Positions 44,026 through 52,683 of a stretch of DNA of 64,000 bases are shown one piece after another. The first letter of the stretch is position 1. Each line of letters starts with the position of its first letter. A program made the position numbers and the translations under genes. The notes under the pieces are model-generated. The model did no database searches. It saw only the letters and a program-made list of their open reading frames with translations, and was not told where the DNA came from. The stretch is from Paludibacteraceae bacterium (lineage in GTDB: Bacteria > Bacteroidota > Bacteroidia > Bacteroidales > Paludibacteraceae), in contig JAFUWV010000001.1 of assembly GCA_017477325.1 (NCBI GenBank), positions 1 to 64,000 on the forward strand, given 5' to 3'.

Positions 44026-44922
44026 ATGTCGCATCATCACCATCATCATCATGCAGAGCCGGCTAACGGGCTCAGTTGGATATTCATTCTGTCGATAATA
44101 CTAAACTTGAGTTTTGTCATCATAGAGGCCGTAATAGGCTTTTGGCAGGACTCATTGTCACTATTGAGTGATGCAGGGCACAACCTGAGCGACGTGCTTA
44201 GTCTGGTGCTCGTGCTCGTAGCTTTCAGGCTTGCCAAAGTACACTCCAACAACCGTTTCACCTACGGATACAAGAAGAGCACGGTATTGATATCGCTGCT
44301 TAACGCCATCATACTGCTTGTGGCGGTCGGCGCTATCATTGTCGAGAGTATTCACAAGTTCAGAACTCCGGTAGAGGTGAACGGAGCAGCCATCTCCTGG
44401 ACAGCCGCCGTGGGAATAGTAATCAATGGCGCTACTGCACTGCTGCTGATGCGAGGGCAGAAGCACGACCTGAATGTGCGTGGGGCATTCCTCCACATGG
44501 CAGCCGACACACTGGTATCCGTGGGAGTCGTTGTCTCAGGCATAGTGATTTACTACACCGGTTGGTACGTCATCGACCCTATAATAAGTCTCGTTATCGC
44601 TGCAGTCATTCTTGTATCCACATGGGAACTGCTCTCGGACAGCCTGCGACTATCGCTCGACGGTACACCTGAGGGGATTGAAGTTACCGAAATAAGAGAA
44701 CTTATGCTTAAGCAACCACACGTCGAGGATGTTCATCACATACACATCTGGGCTATAAGCACAACAGAGAATGCTCTCACGGCGCATATCGTAGTGGACG
44801 AACTGCAAAACGAAGCAGAAGTCAAACACATGCTCAAGCACACTCTTGCTGACGCCGGAATCACACATGCGACACTCGAAACAGAGACGGACGGCTGCGT
44901 CTGCGAAGAACTGAGTTGCTGA
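44026..44922 (+). CDS. Cation diffusion facilitator (CDF) metal exporter
   Basis: Inner-membrane exporter for zinc or related divalent metals, 298 residues, six helices. Transport-site motifs: SDAGHNLSDVLS in helix 2 and HMAADTLVSVG in helix 5, the paired H/D sets of zinc-type CDF proteins. The cytoplasmic C-terminal domain has HVEDVHHIHIWAI and ends in a Cys-containing CVCEELSC tail. The native N-terminus MSHHHHHHHAEP has seven consecutive histidines, likely a metal-gathering arm. Divergent from the rnf string, with its own promoter. Confidence 0.93.
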   Translation: MSHHHHHHHAEPANGLSWIFILSIILNLSFVIIEAVIGFWQDSLSLLSDAGHNLSDVLSLVLVLVAFRLAKVHSNNRFTYGYKKSTVLISLLNAIILLVAVGAIIVESIHKFRTPVEVNGAAISWTAAVGIVINGATALLLMRGQKHDLNVRGAFLHMAADTLVSVGVVVSGIVIYYTGWYVIDPIISLVIAAVILVSTWELLSDSLRLSLDGTPEGIEVTEIRELMLKQPHVEDVHHIHIWAISTTENALTAHIVVDELQNEAEVKHMLKHTLADAGITHATLETETDGCVCEELSC

Positions 44923-45012
44923 GATGACAGGCAACGAAAAGTTGAATATCCGTGATGTGCAAGGGCTAAGGGAGATTGTTCTATTTTTCACATTGGAGTC
45001 ATGGAGGAGATT

Positions 45013-45056
45013 GCTTACACTGAGCTTGGGGTTCGCTTACCGAGAGCTTGGAAAAA
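45013..45056. repeat. 11-bp repeat array, four units (locus 2)
   Basis: GCTTACACTGA, GCTTGGGGTTC, GCTTACCGAGA, GCTTGGAAAAA. Same unit length and copy number as loci at 23276 and 62431, but without the flanking palindromes. Confidence 0.7.
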
Positions 45057-45162
45057 TTGTTCTATTTGGTAGATTCGGAAGTATATTCTCGCGCCGATAA
45101 CGCTGATTTTTTGTTTCTCCGTGCACTTCGTGCATTCAGACGATTGGGACGATTTTATTTTG

Positions 45163-45237
45163 AGAGACATATTTTCATATGTCTCTACAAGCGGGTGATG
45201 GTTTGCTGATGGGAGACGTTCCGGTGCAACGTCTCTA
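45163..45237. repeat. Two REP-like palindromes ending in GTCTCTAC
   Basis: First: AGAGACATAT (45163-45172) with ATATGTCTCT (45177-45186). Second: GAGACGTT (45213-45220) with AACGTCTC (45228-45235). Both are followed by TACAA. A third member, GTAGAGACGCA/TGCGTCTCTAC, lies at 51018-51045. Confidence 0.65.
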
Positions 45238-45245
45238 CAATGCTT

Positions 45246-45292
45246 AATTCATAATGCATAATGCATAATTATTATTTAATGCATAATTGTGG
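45246..45292. repeat. AATGCAT-type heptamer repeats
   Basis: AATTCAT, AATGCAT, AATGCAT, AATTATT, then a further AATGCAT at 45279. The same heptamers follow rpsO at 50194. Confidence 0.6.
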
Positions 45293-45354
45293 GGAGGTGA
45301 TGAGGGGGAAAGTAAGGTATTTGGGGGCAAAAAGATGAGAAAGTCGTTTTTTTC

Positions 45355-45385
45355 TTGTCTATGCGGCGGAAAAGTCGTATCTTTG
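45355..45385 (+). promoter_or_regulatory. Promoter of ftsK
   Basis: TTG (45355-45357), 20-base spacer, TATCTTTG (45378-45385). Transcription would begin near 45392, past the upstream in-frame codon at 45387, which supports the ATG at 45450 as start. Confidence 0.78.
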
Positions 45386-45449
45386 CATGCTTATTGTGCA
45401 ACCTTGCAAGTTATATTGCGTAACCTTAACTTTTAAAATTAAATCAGAC

Positions 45450-48020
45450 ATGGCAACAAGACGACCGACACGCCCTACACGGCAAAGCGACATTGAAGTA
45501 GTAAACGAGGACAACAAGAAGAAATTCAGTTTCTCCGACCTTAAGAAGGCAGGTGAATTCTTTCAGGATGAGCGGGTGCAACTGGTATGCGGCATTCTGC
45601 TCGCAGCACTCACGCTATACCTTTTCATATCCTTTATCTCCTTTTTCTTCACAGGAAGCGCGGACTTCTCTCTGATGGAGCAACCACACGAGAACTCACG
45701 CGCACTGAGGCATGACATTCAGAACTGGGGAGGTCTGGAAGGTGCGAGAATATCAAGATTTTTCATTGATTCCAGTTTCGGCATTGCCTCTATTGCAATA
45801 CTGGTATTCATGTCTTTATGGTCAGTAAGGCTCATCTATCACGAGTTCAGTTTCAGAGGCTGGAGGCTGTTTTTCTGCTCAGCCTTCTGGCTGATATGGG
45901 GGAGTCTGATACTCGGTTTTGTCCAGCAGTGGACAGGCATCGACAGTTTCTTCCGCTGGGGAGGCAGACATGGCGAGACACTGAGTCTGTGGCTCACATC
46001 GTACATACAGATAATAGGTGTGCTGATACTGCTCATTGCAGGTACATTCATCTTCTTCGTCTGCATTGACAAGAACACCATACCCAACCTGCTTAGGTTT
46101 GAGATATGGGTAAAGTCGCTCTTCAAGAAGAAAGAGAAGCCTACAGAGATTGACAATCCTGAGGCTCCGGAGGATCCTGAGACACCCGACATCAACGAGG
46201 AAGACCCACAGGACAACCCTGACATAGTGGTGATACCTGACAATACGGGAGACGACAACTTCACAATACGTGTCGGCGGAGAGGACGACCCTGAGACCGA
46301 GCCTGACGAGCCTGCAGCAGATACAGAACCCGAAACCCTGCCGCATCAACCCGACTCACCCGTCTCTGACCCCGAACTTGACATCAACGAGACAGAGGAG
46401 ACCGAACTGTCGGAAGACGACCCTGAGTATCTCTTGAAGAAACTGGGCCCCTACGACCCGCGCCTTGACCTGAGCAACTTCAAGGCACCTTCGCTGTCGC
46501 TGCTGAAGACATACGACAACGAGACCCGTCCCGTCATCGACGCCGAGGAGCAGCAGGAGAACAAACAGCGTATCATTCAGGCTTTCCGCAACTTCGGCAT
46601 CGAGATAGTGAGCATCTCGGCTACTGTAGGTCCGACAGTCACATTGTATGAGATAGTTCCCAAAGAGGGCGTGAAGATAGCACGTATAACGAGTCTGGAG
46701 AACGACATCATGATGTCGATTGCCGCCAAAGGTATACGTATCATTGCTCCTATGCCCGGCAAAGGTACGGTGGGAATAGAAGTGCCTAACAAGAAACCAC
46801 AGATAGTGTCGATGCACTCTGTGGTTGCAAGCCGGAAGTTCCAGGAAGACCAGAAGATGCGTCTGCCTGTGGTGCTTGGCAAGACTATCACCAACGAGGT
46901 GTTCATGTTCGACCTTGCCAAGGCTCCTCACCTGCTGGTGGCAGGTGCAACGGGTCAGGGCAAGTCGGTTGCCCTGAATGCCATCATCACCTCCCTGCTC
47001 TATAAGAAGCACCCTGCAGAGCTGAAGATGGTGCTGGTTGACCCCAAGATGGTAGAGTTCAGTATATATGAGCCTCTGCGCCGCCACTACATGGCAGCCA
47101 TGCCCGACTATGACCCCACAGAAGACAAGATAATCATCACCGACTGCGCCAAAGTCATCAACACTCTCAACTCCCTCGTCATAGAGATGGAAGAGCGCTA
47201 CACACTCCTGATGGACGCACGCGTTCGCAACCTTGAGGACTACAACGAGAAGTTTGTCAACCGACGTCTGAACCCGGAGAAAGAGGTGAAAGACAAGGCC
47301 GGCAAAGTGCTTCACCACCGTTTTCTGCCATATATCGTGATAGTGATTGACGAGTATGGCGACTTCATCATGCAGGCAGGCAAGGAGGTGGAGCGGCCTA
47401 TAGCACGTATCACCCAGAAGGCGCGTGCCGTAGGCATGCACATGATTCTCGCCACACAACGTCCGGAGGTGAAGATAGTGACAGGTCTTATCAAGTCGAA
47501 CATACCTACCCGTATTGCTCTCCGCACCCAGTCTGTCATCGACTCGCGCACCGTGCTCGATGCCAAAGGCGCAGAAGGTCTGACAGGCAAAGGCGACATG
47601 CTGTATGCCGCCAATGCGGAGCTGACACGTATACAGTGCGCCTTTGTGGACACACCCGAGGTGGAGCAGATAGTGGATTATATAAGTGCACAGCAGTCAT
47701 ACAGTCTGCCATACCAGTTGCCCGAATATGTAGGAGAGGACGGAGGCGAAGGAGAGGCACTGGCTCCGGGCAGCGTGGACCTGAAGAAGCTCGACCCGAT
47801 GTTCAAAGACATAGCCACATACGTGGTCTCCAAGCAGGAAGGCTCTACAAGCAAACTACAACGCGCCTTTGAGATAGGCTATAACCGGGCCGGCAAACTG
47901 ACCGACCAACTGGAGGCTGCAGGCATAGTAGGACCCAACAAAGGACCTAAGGGAAGAGACGTACTGGTGCAAGACCTTGGCGAGTTGGCACAGATTTTGG
48001 AGAGTCTGGGAGTGAGGTGA
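45450..48020 (+). CDS. ftsK: DNA translocase FtsK
   Basis: Septum-located DNA pump for chromosome segregation and dimer resolution, 856 residues. Four N-terminal helices (about 45-210), a linker rich in Asp, Glu and Pro (about 225-340), then the alpha/beta RecA-like motor with Walker A GATGQGKS at 499-506 and Walker B IVIVIDEYGDF, and the C-terminal winged-helix gamma domain that reads polar sequences (about 785-856, STSKLQRAFEIGYNRAGKL). The ATG at 45450 is preferred over 45387. Followed by lolA-like and trxB genes, a usual Bacteroidales order. Confidence 0.96.
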   Translation: MATRRPTRPTRQSDIEVVNEDNKKKFSFSDLKKAGEFFQDERVQLVCGILLAALTLYLFISFISFFFTGSADFSLMEQPHENSRALRHDIQNWGGLEGARISRFFIDSSFGIASIAILVFMSLWSVRLIYHEFSFRGWRLFFCSAFWLIWGSLILGFVQQWTGIDSFFRWGGRHGETLSLWLTSYIQIIGVLILLIAGTFIFFVCIDKNTIPNLLRFEIWVKSLFKKKEKPTEIDNPEAPEDPETPDINEEDPQDNPDIVVIPDNTGDDNFTIRVGGEDDPETEPDEPAADTEPETLPHQPDSPVSDPELDINETEETELSEDDPEYLLKKLGPYDPRLDLSNFKAPSLSLLKTYDNETRPVIDAEEQQENKQRIIQAFRNFGIEIVSISATVGPTVTLYEIVPKEGVKIARITSLENDIMMSIAAKGIRIIAPMPGKGTVGIEVPNKKPQIVSMHSVVASRKFQEDQKMRLPVVLGKTITNEVFMFDLAKAPHLLVAGATGQGKSVALNAIITSLLYKKHPAELKMVLVDPKMVEFSIYEPLRRHYMAAMPDYDPTEDKIIITDCAKVINTLNSLVIEMEERYTLLMDARVRNLEDYNEKFVNRRLNPEKEVKDKAGKVLHHRFLPYIVIVIDEYGDFIMQAGKEVERPIARITQKARAVGMHMILATQRPEVKIVTGLIKSNIPTRIALRTQSVIDSRTVLDAKGAEGLTGKGDMLYAANAELTRIQCAFVDTPEVEQIVDYISAQQSYSLPYQLPEYVGEDGGEGEALAPGSVDLKKLDPMFKDIATYVVSKQEGSTSKLQRAFEIGYNRAGKLTDQLEAAGIVGPNKGPKGRDVLVQDLGELAQILESLGVR

Positions 48021-48024
48021 GGAG

Positions 48025-48135
48025 AGTCTTTTAGTTGAGAGTTGAGAGTTCTTATCCTCGCTTAGCTCGGAACGATCGGCAGAGCCGTGGAGAGTTTAGA
48101 GTTGAGAGAAGTTTGTTAGTTGAAAGTTTAGAGTT
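48025..48135. repeat. Heptamer repeats between ftsK and lolA
   Basis: Runs of AGTTGAG/AGTTTAG-type heptamers begin within about 10 bases of the ftsK stop. They are broken by an unrelated stretch (48053-48090, containing GAACGATCGGCAGAGCC) and resume up to the lolA start. Confidence 0.6.
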
Positions 48136-48137
48136 TA

Positions 48138-48734
48138 ATGAATAGACTGATAAAAATATTAATACTGATGATGGCGGTGCCTGCTCTGTGTTTTGCCCAG
48201 AGCGATGTCTTGCAGACATTCTTCAGCAACATCGAGAAGCAGACTCTGGAGTCGGACTTCACCTTCACCATCACCGAGCAAGGCGGTCAACCGACCAACA
48301 TCGCAGGCAAGATAACGATGCGTGGAGAGCGGTTCACAGCCAACCTGATGAACACAGAGGTCGCCTTCGACGGCAAGACACTCTACACGTACAGCGAAGA
48401 CAACGACGAGCTGACCCTCTCCACGCCAACGATGGAGGAACTGCGGGAGTCCAACCCGCTGCTGTTTGCGAAGGCACTGACTGAGACTTACAAGCCGACA
48501 GTAACACAGCAGGGCAGCAACTGGCTCGTCAGCATCAAACCCGATGCCCAACAGACAGGGGTAAGAGAATTCACACTGATTCTTCGCAAGTCAGACCTAA
48601 TCCCTCTCAGCGCTACCATGCGGGAGACCAACTTCAACACCACGACTCTCACACTGCGTAACCAACACCTGAGCACTACCCTGCCCGACTTTATGATAAA
48701 CAAACCCGGTGCGTTCATCAACGACCTGAGGTAA
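48138..48734 (+). CDS. LolA-like outer-membrane lipoprotein carrier
   Basis: Periplasmic lipoprotein carrier family, 198 residues: signal peptide (1-20, ending CFAQ), then the LolA beta fold with family-like ESDFTFTITEQGG, IAGKITMRGERF, DGKTLYTYSEDNDELTLSTP and a C-terminal FMINKPGAFINDLR. Sequence conservation in this family is low, and Bacteroidota homologs between ftsK and trxB are usually annotated LolA-like. Gene context supports the call. The closely packed heptamer repeat before the start codon leaves little room for a promoter, so it is probably read with ftsK. Confidence 0.8.
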   Translation: MNRLIKILILMMAVPALCFAQSDVLQTFFSNIEKQTLESDFTFTITEQGGQPTNIAGKITMRGERFTANLMNTEVAFDGKTLYTYSEDNDELTLSTPTMEELRESNPLLFAKALTETYKPTVTQQGSNWLVSIKPDAQQTGVREFTLILRKSDLIPLSATMRETNFNTTTLTLRNQHLSTTLPDFMINKPGAFINDLR

Positions 48735-48735
48735 A

Positions 48736-48763
48736 GGTTTCAGGTTTCAAGTTTCAGGTTGGG
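48736..48763. repeat. Heptamer repeat after lolA
   Basis: GGTTTCA, GGTTTCA, AGTTTCA, GGTTGGG, starting one base after the stop codon at 48732-48734. Confidence 0.65.
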
Positions 48764-48813
48764 GGAGTGACTATTTGATATAACAACTATAACAATATAC
48801 CAACAGAACAAGA

Positions 48814-49743
48814 ATGGAACATGTTAAATGCTTAATTATAGGCTCAGGTCCTGCAGGCTATACGGCAGCCATCTATGCTTCACGAGCCAATCTCAGTCCG
48901 GTACTCTACGAGGGTCCTCAAGCAGGAGGGCAACTCACCACCACTACCGAGGTGGAGAATTTCCCCGGCTACCCTGACGGAGTGGAGCCCTTCCAAATGA
49001 TGGACGACATGCGTAGGCAGGCAGAGCGCTTCGGCACAGAGATACGCTCAGGAATAGTCACGAAAGTGGACTTCTCAGTATCTCCCAAGCACGTATGGGT
49101 GGAAGACACCGAAGAACTGACAGCCGACACCGTCATCATTGCCACAGGTGCCAGTGCCAAATATCTCGGTCTGCCTTCAGAGAAAGAATACAAAGGCAGA
49201 GGAGTGAGTGCCTGCGCCACATGCGACGGCTTCTTCTACAGAAAGAAGACAGTTGCCGTAGTAGGCGGAGGCGATACGGCATGCGAAGAAGCACTATATC
49301 TCTCAGGACTATGCCAGAAAGTATATCTGATAGTGAGAAAGCCCTATCTGCGTGCATCAGAGATTATGCAGAAGCGTGTGCGTGAGGCGGAAAACATAGA
49401 GATACTGTTCGAGCACAACACTCTGCAACTGACAGGTGAAGGCAAAGTAGAGGGTGCAGACCTCGTCTTCCGCAAAGGCGAGGCAGACGAGCGACAAGTG
49501 CATATCGACATCAACGGATTCTTCCTTGCCATAGGGCACCACCCCAACAGCGATGTGTTCAAAGACTATGTTCAGACCGACGAGCAAGGCTATATAATAA
49601 CCCAGCCCGGCACACCGCTGACCAACGTGGAGGGCGTGTTTGCTGCAGGTGACGTGGCAGACCCGCACTACCGCCAAGCCATCACCGCCGCTGCATCAGG
49701 CTGCAAAGCTGCAATAGAAGCAGAGAAATATCTGAAGAGATAA
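48814..49743 (+). CDS. trxB: Thioredoxin-disulfide reductase
   Basis: NADPH-dependent flavoenzyme that keeps thioredoxin reduced, 309 residues. FAD-binding GSGPAGYTA near residue 10, active-site CATC with Cys134 and Cys137, NADPH-binding VVGGGDTACEEA, and the C-terminal FAD block GVFAAGDVADPHYRQA. Length and motifs are those of the low-molecular-weight family. Shares the ftsK-lolA transcript or has a weak own start; no clear promoter lies in the 79-base gap. Confidence 0.97.
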   Translation: MEHVKCLIIGSGPAGYTAAIYASRANLSPVLYEGPQAGGQLTTTTEVENFPGYPDGVEPFQMMDDMRRQAERFGTEIRSGIVTKVDFSVSPKHVWVEDTEELTADTVIIATGASAKYLGLPSEKEYKGRGVSACATCDGFFYRKKTVAVVGGGDTACEEALYLSGLCQKVYLIVRKPYLRASEIMQKRVREAENIEILFEHNTLQLTGEGKVEGADLVFRKGEADERQVHIDINGFFLAIGHHPNSDVFKDYVQTDEQGYIITQPGTPLTNVEGVFAAGDVADPHYRQAITAAASGCKAAIEAEKYLKR

Positions 49744-49778
49744 GAAGTTGGAAGTTGGATGTTAGAGGTTGGATGTTA
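49744..49778. repeat. Heptamer repeat after trxB
   Basis: GAAGTTG, GAAGTTG, GATGTTA, GAGGTTG, GATGTTA: five units starting at the base after the stop codon. Confidence 0.7.
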
Positions 49779-49808
49779 GAAAGATTCTGAAAAAAAGTAC
49801 GGTAGCAC

Positions 49809-49839
49809 TTGTGTAATTCAGAAAGTTATATTACCTTTG
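49809..49839 (+). promoter_or_regulatory. Promoter of rpsO
   Basis: TTG (49809-49811), 20-base spacer, TACCTTTG (49832-49839). The roughly 75-base leader contains a small hairpin (GCTTTC..GAAGC near 49844) and could carry S15 autoregulation, which is inference only. Confidence 0.75.
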
Positions 49840-49922
49840 CAGCCGCTTTCGAAAAGAAGCATAATAAATGTGGGAGAGGGACACCTTGACCATTATCGTT
49901 TAACTTAATTACAACTATTGCG

Positions 49923-50192
49923 ATGTATTTGACATCAGAGAAAAAGGCTGAGATCTTTGCTCAATACGGCAAAGACGCCAAGAACACCGGTAGTGCAGAA
50001 AGCCAGATTGCACTCTTTACTTATCGTATTCAACACCTGACCGAGCACCTGAAGAATAATCAGAAGGACTTCGGTACAGAGCGCGCACTGACACGCCTTG
50101 TAGGTAAACGTCGTCGCCTGTTGGACTACCTGAAAGAGCAAGATATCGAGCGTTACCGCGCTATCATCAAAGAATTGGGTATCCGCAAATAA
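49923..50192 (+). CDS. rpsO: 30S ribosomal protein S15
   Basis: Binds 16S rRNA in the central domain during early 30S assembly. 89 residues, the standard length, with the family sequence FAQYGKDAKNTGSAESQIAL, RIQHLTEHLKNNQKDFGTER and GKRRRLLDYLKEQDIERYRA. Single-gene unit: own promoter at 49809-49839 and terminator at 50244-50270. Confidence 0.98.
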   Translation: MYLTSEKKAEIFAQYGKDAKNTGSAESQIALFTYRIQHLTEHLKNNQKDFGTERALTRLVGKRRRLLDYLKEQDIERYRAIIKELGIRK

Positions 50193-50193
50193 T

Positions 50194-50228
50194 AATGCAT
50201 AATTCATAATGCATAATTTATAATTAGG
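50194..50228. repeat. Heptamer repeat after rpsO
   Basis: AATGCAT, AATTCAT, AATGCAT, AATTTAT, AATTAGG: five units starting two bases after the stop codon. Confidence 0.68.
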
Positions 50229-50243
50229 ATATTCATCTTGCAG

Positions 50244-50270
50244 GAAGGACTCTGTTAGGAGTCCTTTCTT
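50244..50270 (+). terminator. Terminator of rpsO
   Basis: AAGGACTC (50245-50252) pairs with GAGTCCTT (50259-50266) across a six-base loop, then TTCTT. Confidence 0.75.
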
Positions 50271-50313
50271 ATTGGGAATATAATACTACCAAACATAAAA
50301 CGAGGAAACGACC

Positions 50314-50982
50314 ATGCAAGTCCGTATAGACGAGAGCTGGAAACAAGTATTACAACCAGAGTTTGACAAGCCATACTTTGAGTTGCTGACTGAGTTTGTG
50401 AGGCAGGAGTACAAGACAAAACAGATATTTCCTCCCTCGGGGCTTATCTTCAATGCTTTTGACAGTTGTCCGTTCGACAAGGTACGTGTTGTGATAATAG
50501 GTCAGGACCCGTATCATGATGTCGGCCAGGCTCACGGACTCTGCTTCTCAGTGCAAGACGGAGTGCGTGTCCCCCCTTCGCTGCAGAATATATACAAAGA
50601 GATAGAGAGCGACCTCGGTCATGCTTCTCAGTGTGCACCTTCAGGCAACCTGCAACGCTGGGCGGAGCAAGGAGTATTGCTGCTAAACGCCACTCTGACA
50701 GTAGAAGCCCATCGTGCAGGCAGTCACCAGAACAAAGGTTGGGAGATATTCACAGATGCAGCCATAAAAGCTCTCTCTGACAAGCGTGAGAACATAGTGT
50801 ATATGCTGTGGGGCAGCTATGCCCAGCGGAAAGCGTCATTTGTAAACAGTCAGAAGAACCTTATACTGAAAGCCGCCCACCCTTCCCCGCTCTCTGCTTA
50901 CAACGGTTTCTTTGGCTGCAAGCACTTCTCCAAAGCCAATCAGTATCTGCAACAGCATGGCCAGCAGCCTATAGAGTGGTAG
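50314..50982 (+). CDS. ung: Uracil-DNA glycosylase, family 1
   Basis: Removes uracil from DNA to start base-excision repair; 222 residues, normal for the family. Water-activating loop GQDPYHD at 63-69 with catalytic Asp65, GVLLLNATLTVE, and the minor-groove loop HPSPLSAYNGFFGCKHFS with catalytic His189. Convergent with the DUF2490 gene; the shared GTAGAGACGCA hairpin at 51018-51045 lies between them. Confidence 0.97.
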   Translation: MQVRIDESWKQVLQPEFDKPYFELLTEFVRQEYKTKQIFPPSGLIFNAFDSCPFDKVRVVIIGQDPYHDVGQAHGLCFSVQDGVRVPPSLQNIYKEIESDLGHASQCAPSGNLQRWAEQGVLLLNATLTVEAHRAGSHQNKGWEIFTDAAIKALSDKRENIVYMLWGSYAQRKASFVNSQKNLILKAAHPSPLSAYNGFFGCKHFSKANQYLQQHGQQPIEW

Positions 50983-51017
50983 AGACTGAATATAAAAACA
51001 GAGCGGTAAGAATACAA

Positions 51018-51045
51018 GTAGAGACGCACCGGAATGCGTCTCTAC
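51018..51045. terminator. REP-like hairpin between convergent genes, likely bidirectional terminator
   Basis: GTAGAGACGCA (51018-51028), CCGGAA loop, TGCGTCTCTAC (51035-51045), then T-rich sequence on the + strand. Same palindrome family as 45163-45237. Confidence 0.65.
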
Positions 51046-51071
51046 TCTTTTCTTCCACAACCTGCTACTGC

Positions 51072-51908
51072 TTACCAACCGAAGTTGTAGGTTATACCAA
51101 TAGCATGCTGGTAGCCTAATTCCTCAGTGAGTTCTATGTTGCCGGCTTTCTTGGTGATATTGATATCACGGTCGTAACCATAGTTGAATCGATAGTAGAA
51201 GTCGAGTCCGTTATTCTTGTTAATCTTATACTTAACACCAAGTGCAGTACGCACACGCCTTATATACTGATGTCCATTCTTCTGCTGATACTCGGGGACA
51301 TTGAGTGTGTTGACCACTTCAACCCATGCATAGGGTTTAACAGGTTTGCTGAAGCTTGAATACTCGACTCCCAACTTACTACGGAGCATGAAGTTGTATT
51401 TATTCTTCTCGAGAGGGTTGACTGAGTCAGTACGCATCTCACACATAGCGCGCTCTCTGAGATACAGCTTGACACGATTGACCTTCACCGAGCCTGTAAC
51501 ACCCACGAACACACGATGACGAAGGAACTCGTCAGGGTCGCTCCAGTCTTTGGTGCCCATCAGTTTGAGAGTGTATCCTGCATCGAGTTTGAGATATTTG
51601 AGGGGTGAATAGGAGAATGTGAGTGTAGTGTAAGACTTGTTGAATGCCATACCAAAGTCGGTGAAGGCATTGTTTACCGGAGTAGTGCTGAACATATCGA
51701 AGCGCAGATCTTCAGATATACCCAGATGAATGCCATTATTCCATTTTTTAGTGAATTCAGCTCCTGCACGCAGTTGCACACTATGCCAGACATTCTTTTC
51801 CTGAGATGCATATTCCCAAGCATAAGATGCAATAGGTGTCAGCAACATCAGAGATAGACAGAGGAGACCTCTAACTATCAACTTTTGACTTTGAGGCATC
51901 ATAATCAT
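51072..51908 (-). CDS. DUF2490-like outer-membrane barrel protein
   Basis: A 278-residue exported protein: signal peptide within about 1-29, then barrel strands typical of DUF2490 (VWHSVQLRAGAEFTKKWNNG, RRVRTALGVKYKINKNNGLDF, YQHAIGITYNFGW). DUF2490 proteins are outer-membrane proteins of unknown function. Its start overlaps the DUF4956 stop by four bases, and it ends the eight-gene operon. The barrel could give the VTC/DUF4956 pair access to the cell surface (inference). Confidence 0.78.
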   Translation of the reverse strand: MIMMPQSQKLIVRGLLCLSLMLLTPIASYAWEYASQEKNVWHSVQLRAGAEFTKKWNNGIHLGISEDLRFDMFSTTPVNNAFTDFGMAFNKSYTTLTFSYSPLKYLKLDAGYTLKLMGTKDWSDPDEFLRHRVFVGVTGSVKVNRVKLYLRERAMCEMRTDSVNPLEKNKYNFMLRSKLGVEYSSFSKPVKPYAWVEVVNTLNVPEYQQKNGHQYIRRVRTALGVKYKINKNNGLDFYYRFNYGYDRDINITKKAGNIELTEELGYQHAIGITYNFGW

Positions 51909-52654
51909 TTGAACTTAGTTATCATGTCAATAGTGCTTTCCTCGTTTTTAGGAAGCGTATATGTAACTTTGATGTATGCCACATCACGAAGGAAGTCGAT
52001 ATGACCGACTTCAAGACGCTGTATATCAAGTCCTGTGCGAGTCTTGAGATCTTCAAGCAATTCGGCACGACGTTCAGGCACAACATTCTCTATTTTCTCA
52101 TAGAGAATAATCTTGGTGCTTGTACGGTGACGATTAGACCACAACTCAAAGCCAAAGGTAAGTACGATAAACAGGATGTTAGCAAGTAGCAACTGATACC
52201 ACGCGAGGTCGTCCGCCTTAAGAGAAAGAGAGTTGATGACAGAGATGGAGATGATTATAAACAGGTAGGTCATCTCGCGAATAGGCACTGTCTCAGTACG
52301 GTATCGTATCATACCGAAGATGGCAAACAGACCAAGTACGAAGCCGGTCTGGATGTCAAGAATCTGCATCAACCATAGGAGCAGGAACATTGCACTGGAG
52401 AAGAGCATGAAAGTGACGTAATAGTCACGACGATGGCTGATACGATAGTAGATAAAGTACACAATAACCCATGTTATGAGGAAGTTGAAGAGGAACATGA
52501 GCGGCAGTGTAACGAAACTCTCGCTTACGTGCAGGAAGTCTGCAATAGAGTTCATAAGATAGGAGATGCTGTCTGATTTGCCATACTGGGCGGCAATTGT
52601 GGGATCTACATCGAGGAACTCGAGTGTAGGATTGGTTAAATCTGGTTGTATCAT
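51905..52654 (-). CDS. DUF4956 membrane protein
   Basis: A 249-residue inner-membrane protein with four predicted helices at about residues 50-70, 80-102, 112-128 and 135-170, and a soluble C-terminal domain (about 180-249). The block FVLGLFAIFGMIRYRTETVPIREMTYLF is diagnostic of DUF4956 (shown here only in part: GMIRYRTETVPIREM). DUF4956 genes recur next to VTC-domain genes in many phyla, and the pair is suspected to make or handle an anionic polymer. The ATG at 52654 is chosen over a TTG at 52678. Confidence 0.85.
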   Translation of the reverse strand: MIQPDLTNPTLEFLDVDPTIAAQYGKSDSISYLMNSIADFLHVSESFVTLPLMFLFNFLITWVIVYFIYYRISHRRDYYVTFMLFSSAMFLLLWLMQILDIQTGFVLGLFAIFGMIRYRTETVPIREMTYLFIIISISVINSLSLKADDLAWYQLLLANILFIVLTFGFELWSNRHRTSTKIILYEKIENVVPERRAELLEDLKTRTGLDIQRLEVGHIDFLRDVAYIKVTYTLPKNEESTIDMITKFK

Positions 52655-52683
52655 ATAATTGGATTTTAGAGTATTCAAGAATG

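Larger units (their letters stand above)
44923..45354. other. Intergenic region rich in repeats and hairpins
   Basis: No gene seen in about 430 bases. Contents in order: a four-unit 11-bp array (45013-45056), two GAGACR-type palindromes ending GTCTCTAC (45163-45188 and 45213-45237), and AATGCAT-type heptamers (45246-45292). The ftsK promoter follows. Confidence 0.65.

Noticed and set aside
44923-45354. tRNA or other structured RNA gene in the gap before ftsK
   Set aside because: The hairpins are REP-like palindromes; no cloverleaf or known RNA motif could be built.
45387-45449. Upstream start for ftsK
   Set aside because: It would begin before the predicted transcription start; the leader sequence is unlike FtsK.
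46356-47459. A 367-codon - strand frame opposite ftsK
   Set aside because: His/Cys/Leu-rich shadow of the FtsK motor domain; no recognisable motif.
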